Position numbers and translations under genes: made by a program. Shown here one piece after another: positions 48,025 through 60,401 of a stretch of 64,000 bases of DNA. Origin of the DNA: Symbiodinium natans (lineage: Eukaryota; Sar; Dinophyceae; Suessiales; Symbiodiniaceae); NCBI GenBank assembly GCA_905221605.1, contig CAJNDS010001546.1, positions 543,001-607,000 of the forward strand, written 5' to 3'. Under the pieces are notes generated by a model. That model was given only the letters and a program-made list of their open reading frames with translations, made no database searches and had not been told where the DNA came from. The stretch's first letter is position 1; each line of letters begins with the position of its first letter.

Positions 48025-50956
48025 GGAATTGCAGCTTTCATTGCAGCATTCATGCCGCCCTTGCGGCCTGAATGAGCCTGAATGAGAGAATGAGTGATAG
48101 AGAGGGAAAACAGGCGAAGTGAAGCACGGTTGCTGCACACGCGATGAGCATCGGCGCAACGCTTTCAAGGAACGATCTTGTTTCCCTAAACTCTAAACTA
48201 GCGTGCTGTTTGCGCCCCCACGTGCGCAATTCCCATTTGTCCCACTCTATCCTATACTCGGCAGCTCGACTCTCCGACTCTTCGAGCTGAGCTACGCTCC
48301 TGTCCCTCTCTCCGCTGCTCTCCTGCCTGGGTGTGTAAGATGTGCCTCTTTTGCGTCGACTGCGGGTCCAATATGGGGGCTTTGAGAGAACCCTCTCAGC
48401 CCCATTCTCTGACACTTTGCGCCTTCTTTTGCTTTGCGCCTTTTGCTTGTCGCCTTTTGCTCCTTTCTTGAGCTCGCCGGTGACAGCGACCCTCAATTCT
48501 TCCATTTACACACGAGGCCCAGCGCAAGCAAGCAATGAGAAATATCGCGCAGAGACTGCCGAATCCCAAGAAAGCACATGAGGATCAGAAGCCATGAGAA
48601 GAGTATCTCTAGAGCCCAAAGCCCAAAGCCCAACTCAGGTAGTGCTCCTGCCCCTGGCGGCATTGGCAGTGCTGCTAGAAGATCGCAATGGCCTTCTGGC
48701 GTTGGTTCTGGCACACGGCGTGGCCCGGTGATTTTCGGGAGGATGCCAAAAGGCTTTTGGGGTGTTCTGGAAAGAGAACACACCCTCTGACTCCACAATT
48801 CAGTGAGCGCACCCGACAGGAACTTACCTGGAACTTGCCTCGTTGGGCCCAAGGTGAAGCTGGCCACGTTCGTACATCGTATGCCGCTGGTGTGGGATGC
48901 CTGGCTTGCAGACCAAGGGCCCGTTGGGGGAAAAACGCCGTGTAGGGTTCTTGTTTCGATGCGGGTTCTAACGTACAGCCAGAGTCCCCATGGTGATCCG
49001 AGGATCACGAATGCTGGGCAGCAGCCACCGAGGTGTCGTTCGTGACTTGGCAAAAGAGGGTTACTTTCCGGACCCGCCGCGCTCATAAAGCCTGACATGA
49101 CCCACTTGACCATAGGCAATAGGTTCTAAAACTGTACGCCTTTGAAGCCAACCCTCAAACCAAACACAACAAGGTCCAAGCTCAACCTTGCCGGCCATCG
49201 CACACAAGGTCTTCAGCCATGAAGATCCCAATTGCCTGCCTTGTCAAGTTCCTGTTGTCTTCATACAGTCCTGCAATTGTCGGAAATAATAAGATCGTTC
49301 CCGAGCTCCTACGTCCGGAAGCCAAAACGCTCGTGATCTTGGGGCATCCGACTGAAACCTTGCTCTCAATCTTGGAGTGGGGATTTCTGAAGCGAAGCTG
49401 GTTTTAAAGCCCTAGCCGCCTTCTCTCCCGAACACAACCTTATACTGAGGTTGTCGCAGCTGCCGGGGGCGCGGACAGCCTGGCCCAAAGATTTTGGCCA
49501 GCGGCAAGGGCACAGCTCTTGTTGCTTTATGCATCTTGCCTCGTCTTGCCTCCTAACACTTTCTCATTCGGATTCTAGTGGGGCCGTGTAGGGCCTTGTG
49601 TTGGGGGGGGGGGGGGGGGGGGGGGGGCGGTCAGAGACGAAAGCTCCTCCGTTCACGAAGTGCTGCCTTTGGAGCCGGCTCTGCTTCCAGCTGACGTTTG
49701 AGTTGCGGAGGTGTTCAGGTTGGGTCAGAAAATGACCCGGCAATGTCTGTGGTGGTTGGGCTGTCTCTTTCCCCAAGCAAGAACACGATGGCGGAACACG
49801 GGCGCCCAGCAAACTTTATCCGAAAGGCTCATGTTGGCTGGAATGGTCGTGTATGACATAAGTCAAGCAGTGTGCCGCAACCATCCGCAACCCTGCACAT
49901 CCCGGGATGTCCCTTGAACGTAGCCTGAACTGCTGAGGCAGCCGCAGCCTTCTGGAAGTTGAACACCTCCTTCCTGGATTACCGGACTTCCTGCGGCACG
50001 GCCCGCAGGCCGCACGAAAGGCTTGAGTTGGGCAATGGGGCTGAAGAGATGTCGGATTTCGGATGTTTTGGGCTGATGATAGTCATGAGGGAGCCATTGA
50101 TTGTGGCATGTCACTGCTTTTTCAGGTCATTCTGACCCAAGTCTTCGCAGCCTACGCGCCGCCTGCGGCTGCCGACCTGGCGCCAATGGTTGCCAGGTGG
50201 GATGTCGGAAGGATGCGACGGCAGCGCAAACCTCAACTATACACCGTCCCTCAATCTTCTAACATTCAATTGCGTCAGTCAGCCGCCGCGAAGGGGTGAG
50301 AGCGCTGACTGGACATGCACACAGGCTAGCCCCCTTTGCCGCCTTCGGGGGTGAAGCATCTTGGCTGCAACCTTTCCAAAGGAAGACCTTCGCAGCTGCC
50401 AAAACAACTGCTTCTGACAATTATCCTAGGCAGTGCTTCCGCTAGCTCTGGGCCTGGTGCCTCGTGTGGGGGCTGCTTGGCATGCAGCGTGGGAAAGAAG
50501 GCAGTTGCTATATCGCAGTCTATTTCCAAGGAAGCGCTCATGCAAGCAACTCCGTACGCACAGCACGTAGAACATGGTTTCGCGTCTTAAGTTTCATACA
50601 AGCGCCCCTTCCGCAACACAAGCGCTTACCAAGACATCTCCTCAGCAGGGGTTCTCAAATGCAGTTCCTCAAATGCAGTTTACAAAACCTCTAAAGCCAG
50701 AAACTCCATCCTGCTTTGACATCCGGAGCACTTCAACCACTCTGAGAGCACCGCCTTCGACGTCCTTTCCGTTTAGGTAGAGGTGGCAAAGATCAAGATG
50801 AGAGTGTGAGGGAGGCCAGAGCAGCCAGAGACATGGGTGCGGGAAGCCGCAACTTGAGAAGTTTCTCCACCTTTTCGGGCCGCACTTCAGAAGCCTTGTA
50901 TTGGAAGCATTTGGAAGCACCAGCTGTGAATTTCGCCACCTTAAAATGACCGACAT
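48025..50956. other. no firm gene
   Basis: Contains poly-G at 49603-49627. A 62-codon ORF at 49219 begins MKIPIACLVKFLLSSYSPAI right after GGTCTTCAGCC and could be a small secreted protein, but there is no further support. Confidence 0.25.
49603..49627. repeat. poly-G, 25 bases
   Basis: Uninterrupted G run. Confidence 0.97.
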
Positions 50957-51232
50957 GTGCTTGCACGCCGAAGCCAGTATACGCACTTCAGTACTTCAGT
51001 TTGTATGCACGGTACCACGTGGACGACTTCTCAGTTGAGAAGACATTCAGTTTGCCTTCAACAGACTGCTCAAGTGCAAGTGTCGCTGTCCCAGCAAATC
51101 AAAGGCTCCTCCGAAATTTTGCAAAGCCAAGCGGAAGCTTTAAGCGAATACAGCTGAGAATCCGCCGCGCTCCAATGTACTTTCTTGCAAAAAGGCGTGA
51201 ATTCGTGGATGTCGACATGGTCACGAACTCAG

Positions 51233-51624
51233 CGCGCAAATGAAATTGCCAAGGAACTATATGTTGTCCAAGCGTCGTACACGAACAGTGAGAACGAGCT
51301 CCGCCTGCCCACTGCAAATGCTCCAGCCTCGTTCGCCAGCTTCAGCCGCCAACGACGCCTCGAGAACGAGTGAGGCCCTGTTTAACTGAGCTGAAGCCAT
51401 GCAGCGGCGAGAAATACCGAAAAGGGCGCGTGCGTTGCCAGGATGCCTGTGGCCCACTCTGTCAGGCAAGCAGTCTGCTCGGTTGCGATCCGAAGACTCC
51501 AAGAAACAAGATGCGCACCTGCCCTGTCAGCAACGCGTGTCTGCAATATGGCAAACTGAAACACATGGCCACACAGGCGTGTGCAATCAGAGACCTTGTC
51601 CTGGTCAACAGTCGATGTGAGGAG
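51233..51624 (+). CDS. two-exon Cys-rich fragment, unknown protein
   Basis: Exon X 51233-51369 starts after CGAACTCAG and ends at a consensus donor GTGAGG; it includes ELYVVQASYTNSENELRLPT. Exon Y 51405-51624 starts after CCATGCAG and ends before GTAGCC. Phases agree (2 then 1). Exon Y has cysteines spaced C-x3-C-x3-C-x7-C (CQDACGPLCQASSLLGC) and later TCPVSNAC, suggesting a small metal-binding or disulphide domain. The intron would be only 35 bases, which is a weakness. Open DNA at 50957-51157 (VQVSLSQQIKGSSEILQSQA) may be an earlier exon. Confidence 0.3.
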
Positions 51625-51666
51625 GTAGCCTTAAAGTTTCGCACCATTTCGCACCATTGTCAGTAG

Positions 51667-54600
51667 CTGTTGTGAAGGTGGCGGAGCTTTTGCTTCGCAC
51701 ATCTCTGAGCCCCTCCACACATACTTCATCAGGCAAGGTGTCCCACTGTCAAGCAAAGTCTTCTGTGACCCCAGGTTTTCCTGGCGCTGCTTTTTCACCT
51801 CCTTGCGGCTTGAGTGCAGGCTAGCTCGGTGTCTGATGGTTGCAGGTGCCAAATGGTGCCAAAGTGCTAGAATCCAACCTCTAAAGAACTCTGGGGAGCA
51901 CTCTGAGCGATACTCCGCTACTCTCAGACGGTTTTCGACTCTGAGCTGAGGTGGTGCTGGCACCCGCACCCAACTTTGCCGGAGGCTTCCGCCAGAACAT
52001 CATCCTCCCAAAGCTCATCTTTTCTGACCCTCACGAGTCTTGCGCGTCCTTAACCCCAGTGCCACCGAGCAGAGTATCGGTTCCCTGCAGCCCATGAAGT
52101 GTTGTATAGTGTTGTGTCTTGTGCGAAGAGAACGTTTTTCGGAAAGGCTTTTCCGTGACTTGCGCATCGCGCCTTCTCCTTTGCCTTCCTTGGGAGGCCT
52201 GGAAGGGGAGCCTCTTTTTGGGTTTCTCAGGACTTGGTAGTCATGCCTACTGAGTTACTTGCGGGCTGGGGGTGTTGAAATTTCTGTTGTGGCAGTTCGA
52301 TCAGCCAGCGAGCAGCGAATGAGTGGATTGGAGGTTCCCTCTTGCTTTTCCCACCGCCTCTCCTGAGTTCTGTCGAGTGTCCCTTGAGGAAGATAAAATG
52401 GCTGATTCTTTATGTCGTGACTGTGAGTGCCTGAGACTGCGGGTTAGCTTGTCGTCGCTCCAGCCTGAAGTTTCGGAGCTCTCAAAAGTCGGCTTCTTGG
52501 CCTGACACCCCCGAACGCGAGCCCACACTGCCAAAACACCTTGGAACTCCTCAGTGTTCTACACACATCGTCTACTCTGGGCAAGCATATGCCATGACCA
52601 GGCGCGCGTAAAACATCTCGAGTCTGCCTTCCTTGCAACATGTTGACTCTGAGAGCGGCCAGGAGGTTGTTTCAAGACTCCCCGGTGCCGGTGGGAACTT
52701 TAAAAACAACAAGGTGTTCGCAAGGAAAGTGCCCATTGAGGAATCCCGCTTGCAAAGCTTGATCTTCTGTTCCGACTCAGCCGACGCCGTGCGGTGCGTT
52801 TGGAGTGAGAGGCGTCATCTCATCTTCGTGACGTGAAGAGCTTTTGGTTGGAACGGCTCTCCATTGTCCCCCTTAGCGACCCGTCAAAAACCAACCGGTG
52901 CGCACCCTCCACGTGTTTCTCAACAAAAACAACATCTCTCTCTCTCTCTCTCTCTGTCTTTTTTTTTTCTTTTCTCTTTCTCTCTTTCTCTCAGAAAAAC
53001 AAAGCTGAGAGGCTGCCGCTTGCGGCCGCGTTTCGGCCTTGGCGGTGCTCGGCGCGGCGCTTGCCGCCAGCCTCATTCGAAGCCCCTCGGGGGCCACAGA
53101 TGTCTTCGCTGCGCTTTGTCGGGTCATGTGGCTGTCCACACGCCCCTTCTCAACTGCGTGTTGTGCTCTGTTTTTTTTTTTATGAGCACCCTATATGTTC
53201 CCATGTGTTCCTGCGTCCTCCCATGATGCTGCAGAGGCGCGGCCTTCGCGATCTTTGTCATGATGTTTCTGATGACTGGCGTCTTGCCTGCAACTGCTCG
53301 GAGTCCAGGCACGCTGGGATGTTACAAGCACGGTGCGTGTCAAAGCTGTGTGTTGCCTGATACGTCGCCAGACACCGAGGCAAGTCATCGCCTCTTGTAG
53401 AGCAAACGCTAGTATACTCAAACGCGTACATATTGTAACAACACATGTCATATAAACAATGGGAAGACAAATTTTCAGATATGCTTCCATACATCTATCT
53501 GCATACAACATATACGTAGACGCAGACGTAGACGTATACATATACATGTACACATACACATACACATACACATACATAGACATGCATGTATACAAGGTAC
53601 ACAGAGGTACATGTACATATATACATGTATAGATACATGTATATATGTGTATATGTATATATATATATACATATGTATGTATGTATACGTATGTATGTAT
53701 ATGTATACGTATACGTATATGTCTATGTGTATGTGCATGTGCATGTGCATGTGCATGTGCATGTGCATGTGCATGTGCATGTGCATGTGCATGTGCATGT
53801 GTGTGTGTGCGCGCGCATGGGTCTTGGTTGACATTCTTGGACATGTTTGGTTTTTGCTAACTCTGCAACGCGGTGTTGTCTAAGTCTTACCTCATGGTTG
53901 CCCCCTCTTTTCTTCACACTGCCTAGGCTCAGCCATCTTGGCCGCGGACAAAGGCACACTGCTTCTGTCAAGACGCTTCTAGACCTCAGTAGAAGCCTCT
54001 TTAAGTTTACTAGTTTCAAGACGGCGTGCAAATACTAAGTAGGAAGAGTGTAGGAAGTGTCAAATGAACATAGAGACTACATATATAAGGATATAGGAAC
54101 ACCCCGCGATTCAGCATCATGAAAACAAGAACTTTCATGACTGGGTGCAAGTGGCATGATTCATCACACCTGGTAGACTCCACTTATGCGGGCTGAGGAT
54201 TTTGGGCCAGTGTGGAGGTATGTGGGCACAGATGGAGATCTCTTTAGGCCCATGTGAGTGGTGAGTGGCCCAAGGATCCAAGGGGCTTCGGAGAAGGGAA
54301 TGAAAGGAATCAGCAGTTTCCAGCCATCCCAAGTCCTCCAAACCCCGGCAAAAGCCATGCGAAGGGTCTTCCGCTGGCTCAAAGTCAACTTTGACCTGGC
54401 CTTGTGCACTGGCCACCTTCGTGTGGCCGGGCTCGACGTTTGGGATGTTTGGGACGTTGGGTGGATTCTTAGGGTTCAGCATGAAAGATATCTCTCGGCC
54501 GTGGACCTGTTCTCCTGCTGTCGCCGTGGCGTTGCTACTACATTATCCGTGGGTATCGAAGGCTCGCCTTGAAAGCAGTGCCTGTAGCCCTGCCACTTCC

Positions 54601-54956
54601 CTGTCACTTCGCAAACTTGCAGGAAGAAGAACCCGTGTCAACTAGTTTGGCAACAACACCGCGACTTCTCATCGGTCAGAATCATACCTCTCGTCGAAGT
54701 GAGAACTGCACGTACGAAGTAGCAAACCTGGATTGAGGCCAAGGTTCTGTGGCTGAACATGCAACTGCAACTGTCGTTCGACAAGTCTTTCAACCAGGTG
54801 CAACTGGAAAGTTAGCCAGAAAGGGCAACCTTTCTTCGGCTACCACGGCTGCTAGAACTCCGAATCGGCAAATCTGTCAAGCACGGACACTGCTAGCTCT
54901 GCTTGGTGTCGTTTATTGCATGTCGCCTCCTTAGCCCAAGCTAGCTCAAAACAAAC
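51667..54956. other. no firm gene; simple repeats
   Basis: Includes a CT/T-rich tract at 52937-52995 and the CATGTG array. Open + stretches at 52633-52836 and 54258-54572 read like protein in places (QVLQTPAKAMRRVFRWLKVN in the second) but have no motif. Confidence 0.25.
53509..53815. repeat. TA/CA/TG-rich array ending in (CATGTG)n
   Basis: ACATACACAT and TATGTATG words run into about 12 hexamers of GTGCAT (53728-53800), then GT and GC repeats. Confidence 0.95.
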
Positions 54957-55187
54957 ATGGCTTTCACTGAAAATCGCTTACAGGATCTACGGGCTTACAG
55001 TAATTACAGTAGTTTCGTTGCAGCTTTCAACACCAATACGGATGGGTTAGACTTTGTCTTTTCAACTGGACAAGTAGCACATGCTACGCGTTTGGTGACG
55101 TCGTGGGAAGAAAAGATGTTTGCCTTAAATCCCTTGCATTGGGCCAGCCAGATGCAGTGGACTCCAGGTTATTTTCACAACCCCTAG
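54957..55187 (+). CDS. small ORF with upstream acceptor, unknown protein
   Basis: ATG at 54957 sits in AAACATGGC, a favourable eukaryotic start context. TCGCCTCCTTAG ends at 54934, giving a 22 base leader compatible with spliced-leader addition. The 76-residue frame starts MAFTENRLQDLRAYSNYSSF and ends at TAG. Another exon could follow. No family recognised. Confidence 0.28.
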   Translation: MAFTENRLQDLRAYSNYSSFVAAFNTNTDGLDFVFSTGQVAHATRLVTSWEEKMFALNPLHWASQMQWTPGYFHNP

Positions 55188-57175
55188 AGGGCTCTCCATT
55201 TCTCATCGCAGTCAAAAACACCACAAGTACCTTAAAAGTCAGTGCATTTGTTCATTTCGAAGGTATGCCATCGGCTTTCCTGTGCTGGGCCTTCAGCACA
55301 TGGTGGCTCGTCTCGGGTGCTCGAGCAGGGCTCATGTGCATCTGGCCACGAAGTGCCAAGACCTACATGCGGCCCTGTGTTTACTATTTTCCCGGAAGAG
55401 GATTCCAACTTGCCCTGAAAAGAAACGCAGCCTGCAACACATGGAAGTGCATGAAGGGCACACGCACACACATGCACGCTCAAACTCTCAAGCCCCTTGC
55501 CCCAGGCCTCGTGCTCCATGTATGCCAACTTGAAGCACTACGGAGGCTCCAACCATCTGCTGGTACCTACTGGGCTACTGCAGGCACGAATCTGTTGGCC
55601 TCCGTGGATCCTTTGGTTTGGGAGGGGGAGGGCGGGCGGGGTGCTTTTTCCAGGGAGTTGGATCACTCTAACAGCTCCTGACAGAATATTTCAGAATGCT
55701 TCTCCTGCCTGTGCTTGTAAGTCTTTCACCAGGACGCTTTCCCTGCGACCTTCGGAAGCGAGCTGCTCCGGGTCGACGAGGCCAAGCGGGAACTTCGCCT
55801 TGGGCGTTGAGATGCGTTGAGTGCTAATCGGTCGCTCGTGACGATCGTTCTCTGCACGCGAGTCCAAGGCTTTGCAGAATCATGGATCATGGGCAAAACG
55901 CCACCTCCAACTTTCAGTTTTCCACGCAGTTGACATCCAGGAATTTAGGCATGGTGCTTGGCTCCTGCCATCAGGGCCGGGGGGGGCCGCAAAACACAAA
56001 TTACAAAATGAATGCGCTCTGTGCGTGTGTTTCCCAAAAGACCAAACATCTGCATTCGCATAGAGGCATCTGTTTGGCGGGTGGGAACTTCAGAAATGAC
56101 AAATCCAGCAGGGCGAGTACTCGTGCTACGACCGCAACACCAAACGGCGGGTAGGCAGAGGACCCTGCATGTCACATCGGGGATTGCCCTTGGCAGTGCG
56201 CAAAGAGATTGCCAAGCTGGGCTGAGGCTGCGGGGCTGCTTGCGGCTCAGCGACCCCGCGAGTATTTCAGAGGGTGCGCCATTTCGTTAAGGGCACGAAT
56301 CCGAAGAAGAGGGGACGAAGGCTGCAGATGGCTGCCGGTGTTCCCCGGGGGGGGGGAGGGGTTGCGCCGATTTTTGTGAGACGTCTTCTGGCGTTGCCTT
56401 GTCCATCGTTGTTTTTGTAACATTGTTTTAACAATCTGCCTAAGCATCCAGACAAGGAATGTGTGGACGGAGATTGAACCGGAGCTTGCCACCAATTTCC
56501 TGCGGGCTGCAAACCACAGCGGAAGGCCTGCCATGCCGCCAAAAGGCAATTCGGTCTTCAGCATAACTGGGACGTGTACGGTTCAATGTTTTCCTCAAGT
56601 TGGAGTGCCCACTTGCCTGACGACACCAGACCTAAACTACTGAACCTGGCCGACTTGAGGGAAAAGGCACTCCGTCGTGACGCCCTAAAGATTCCCTGTG
56701 GCCCTGCTTCACAATCGAAACGATTTGCGCCAACTCCCAAGCACCTAACCATGTAGCATCCTTGCGCCCAGGGTCCGTAGCCGGACTGGGCCGCGAATTT
56801 CGGAACATGCCCTATACCAACAATACTTAAGGTCAGAATTTTTGGTAGGGTGTAGATCGGTGATCGTTAGGATTTCGGCGTGGGGTGTCCATGGGTGTCC
56901 GTGGGTGTCCTTAGTTGTGCAGGCAGTTTGTGCCGTACTATGCCCGCATGGGCTCCCTGGATGCTGCCGGGGTGTCTCGGTCCGTGGTCGAGAACATTCT
57001 GATAATTGGCATGGCGAGGAGTCAGTGTGACCGTTGTTGGAGGCCTCTTCAGAGAGGTCTTCGCCAGGCATAGAGAAAAGTGGAGACAGCGTGTGGAGGA
57101 AGCCCTGAGTCTTTCGCCCAGGTGGCCTTAGAGGAGAAGAACGCGGCACTGCCAGTGCCCGCCCAAGACGTCTCC
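55188..57175. other. no gene seen
   Basis: Unique DNA. The longest open stretch (55103-55681 on +) overlaps the end of the previous ORF and shows no motif. G9-type run at 56350. Confidence 0.3.
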
Positions 57176-57296
57176 TGTCTCTCTCTCTCTCTCTCTCTCA
57201 CTGTTTTTTTCCCCCCCTCCCTCCCTCCCTCCCTCCCTCCCTCCCCTCAATTCTCCCCTCCCTCCCTCCCTCTCCCTCCCTCGCTCTCTCTTTTGG
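57176..57296. repeat. (CT)n(CCCT)n pyrimidine tract
   Basis: CT units followed by TCCC units, interrupted by a short T/C run. Confidence 0.95.
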
Positions 57297-57324
57297 TGGC
57301 CACAAATTCTGTCGTTGAGAACGG

Positions 57325-57419
57325 TGAGGTGGTGATGCCGGCCTTCGAGCTGCGCCGCGCCCTGGCGCAGCTGCGCCGCCTCGGGCTCCCGGGCTCCGTC
57401 CGCTACGCCACTTGCTCCG

Positions 57420-57420
<1 letters not shown>
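57325..57420 (+). CDS. candidate GC3-rich exon between two CT tracts
   Basis: After a pyrimidine tract and an AG (GTTGAG), about 30 codons end mostly in G or C and read GEVVMPAFELRRALAQLRRL then GLPGSVRYATCSD. Third-position GC is far above the surroundings, as in dinoflagellate coding exons. The downstream donor is unclear because a CT tract begins at 57421. It may be an isolated exon copy. Confidence 0.28.

Positions 57421-57463
<43 letters not shown>
57421..57463. repeat. (CT)n microsatellite
   Basis: About 21 CT units. Confidence 0.97.
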
Positions 57464-57467
<4 letters not shown>

Positions 57468-57504
57468 GAGGGTTAGAGAGGCGTAGGGGAGAGAGAGTGT
57501 GTGT

Positions 57505-57542
57505 GGGTCGGTAGGTAGGTAGGTAGGTAGGTAGGTCGGTAG
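57505..57542. repeat. (GTAG)n microsatellite
   Basis: Seven GTAG units bounded by GTCG variants. Confidence 0.95.
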
Positions 57543-60312
57543 AGGTGTCTGTGTGTGGGTGTTTGTTCCACTCCAGGGTTTTCGGGGTGAGCAAAAGACC
57601 CGCCGAGCCTTCAGCATGTTTCGATGTCCAGGCTTTTGAAAGGTTTTGGAGGTGTTGCTCCTGCTGCGGGTTGGGAACTCAAACCAGGTTTGCCTGCACT
57701 GGTCAGGAGTGTGCCGCATTGTTCCCTCCCCACGACACACAGCCGGAAGCTTCCAGATGTGTCCTAGGACAGATAGGACAGCAATCGGCTTGGAACAGCT
57801 TTTTACAAGTACGAGGGTGTTTTGGGGCCGCCAGCTGTGCATGCTGTGTGGTTTGAATTTCATTCTTTGGCAAGACTAAAACATGCATCAGTGTTAATGA
57901 TGCCTTTGTCAAGAATACGCAGCAATCCTTTTGACCCAGGCAGGTTAAGCTATAGCCATGGATGATAAAAAGCCCTCTGTGTGCAGTTTCCTGAGCAGCT
58001 GAGGCTTGTGCTGAGGATGTTTGAGTTCGGCCATCCTTATATCCCCCACGGGCCCGGCCTGACCATGTCTTTCGGTTGTCCAGCGTTGGCGTCCCAGCTG
58101 GCATGGGGCTTGTCTTCGCACCCTCCGGCACTGCAGCCCTCCCATACCGCCAAGAGCCAAACACCTTCTGCGCCCATCAGGTAGCCAAAAGCCGTCGTTG
58201 TACATGAGCACCCCAACTCCTTGGAGGGGGAGGGGGTGTTGCGTAGAGGCAGAGATGTGTTGGCGACTTATTGCAGGAGTGTCAGCATTGCTGACTTTCA
58301 TGAACTCTATAGAAATTCCTTATTTCCAGAGCAGTAAAAGATTTTGGAATTGCAAGAATTCTTGAGCAAGCTTGGTATCCAATCAGGCTGCAGTCGGGAT
58401 GCACGCAGGTCGCTGGTTTGTTTCGGCTTCAGAATCTACGGAGCTTTAGAGCCACATTAGAAAGACGAGAATTCCAGTCGAAAGAAGACGGATCATTGCT
58501 AAAAAAAATCACACCGCTCAGTTTGTTTGTTTGTTTGTTTTCAGATTAGTTACTTAGCAAAAGTACACTCGATTGAACGTGACTTGTTGGGGTTCTTCCA
58601 ATCTTTTGTTGGGTCTTCGAAAAAAGCTGTCTCAAAGGAGACCATTCTTTTTACCTGCCAAATATGAATGAACATCGATGTTCTGCATGAAAGCGATCCC
58701 TTACTTGTGCCGAATCATGGCCCGATTGTCGACGTGCACGCCAATGGCCCCTTGGACTCAGCTGATCCTAGCTTTTATATGCCTTTATCATCTATCCATC
58801 TTCTCGAATACACGCAATAGTGTTAGAGTGTCAGCGCTTTAGCCGGCACGCCTGCGAACAAGCCTCTCTCTTAGCTGCACTACGACGACAAGCCCGCACC
58901 GTCGGACAGAGGGATCCCCTTCTGTGCGAGTGTGTCGCCGAGTCGCCCAACCCAGGAAGCTGCACCGCAGCTGCCAAGCCCTGTACCGCGGAGGCGCGGT
59001 TCTTGCACATGCCAGGAGGTCCACCGAATTCTGAGTTTTGCAGCCTCAACGAAACCCTTTTTGCACACCTCCCTGCATAAACTCTACATATTATGTCCCT
59101 TCACAGCCTGACCCTCGAGCCTCAGAGTTCAGGAGGTCGCGCTGCAGCCACCACCACCAAGGCGCGAGCCTTTGAACCATTGCTACCTGCTTTACCTTCC
59201 TTCGCGGAATACGTTGTCATGTTCGGGTGCAAGGGTCGACTGCGTGCGCCAATGTTTTTTGCGACAGGTGGTTGGCAAAGTTCCTCTTGCCATATCCCTA
59301 CGCTCTCCTGCCGGATGATCAGACTGAGATCCACTGCAGTAGCTGATCAAAGCAGTGCACGGAACTCGACCGCCATTCAGGGCCCGCCATGCGAAGAAAA
59401 GCTGAATGCATAGCCGGAGTCTGGGGAGGCCGGGGCAATCGTCGGCAGGCAGGTCTTTCCATGCCAGATAAGTCTTGACGAAGCGGTCATTTTCAGAGTC
59501 GATCTGTTCAGTGCGACATATAAAGCGTGATGCAGCATAATTTGGAAACGTAGAAAGGTCGATCCCTTTTGCGGTTCTGGACTCGCTTGCTCGTGCGCAT
59601 CTCAAGGGCATGGGAAACCCGACTTATTGAATGAGGCGGCCAGACTCAGCTATACTTCGCTTTCCCGCAAGTTAGCTTCAGGTAGACCTCAGCAGCCAAG
59701 GTTAAACTCCGTTCTTTCATAGACTAGAATGCTGGAGCGCCGTTCGCCTGCGCTCGAGACATGCATCTGCTGAGAGCCAAGCTGCGCACTCAGAATCCCG
59801 ACACGGCCTCATTCTTTTCCAGGTTTTTGGGAGGCCTTTGCCAGAAAAGCACCAAAACTCAACTCAGCAAGTCCACCCAAGTGCGAAGATAAACCCCCAT
59901 AAACCGCAAGTCTTGTTGAAGGGGGCGAGTTCGACAGAGGGCTTGAGTAGAATTTCCAAAAGGTGCTTGAAGGTGTTACAGTAGGAAGGGCCTTACAGCA
60001 TGGCATAGCCCTATAGCCTGCCACTTCCAGGCTATCCAGGCTTGCCTTTGTCATCTTACCTGTCTTACCTCGCGTGGCCCACCCCATTTCGTCCTCAAAC
60101 GGCTGTGCCTCAGAACCCAAAATGAGGAGAGCGGTGAGCATCCCTAGAATTCCTCCATATTCAGCGTGCGTCGCAACAGCTTCGCTTCTCAGATTTCTCA
60201 GAGTGCTTCGATCTGATTCGATTTGATTCCCGTTGCCTTTTGTTTGTCTTCTCACCTGCAGAGCGAGGCCTACCGCCCGGCATGGAACTGAGACATCTGT
60301 GCAAGCAACAGT
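57543..60312. other. no gene seen
   Basis: Unique DNA with one (TTTG)n run at 58519-58542. Open frames stay under 150 codons and carry no motif. Confidence 0.3.
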
Positions 60313-60401
60313 TTGGGGTTTAGGGTTTAGGGCTAGGGTTTAGGGCTTAGGGCTGAGGGCTCAGAGTTTAGGGTTTAGGGTTTAGGGTTTGGGGTTTAGG
60401 T
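60313..60401. repeat. interstitial telomere-like TTTAGGG repeats
   Basis: GTTTAGGG units recur with variants (GCTTAGGG, GCTAGGG, GCTGAGGG, GTTTGGGG). About 12 units in all. A shorter trace is at 21005-21031. Confidence 0.88.
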
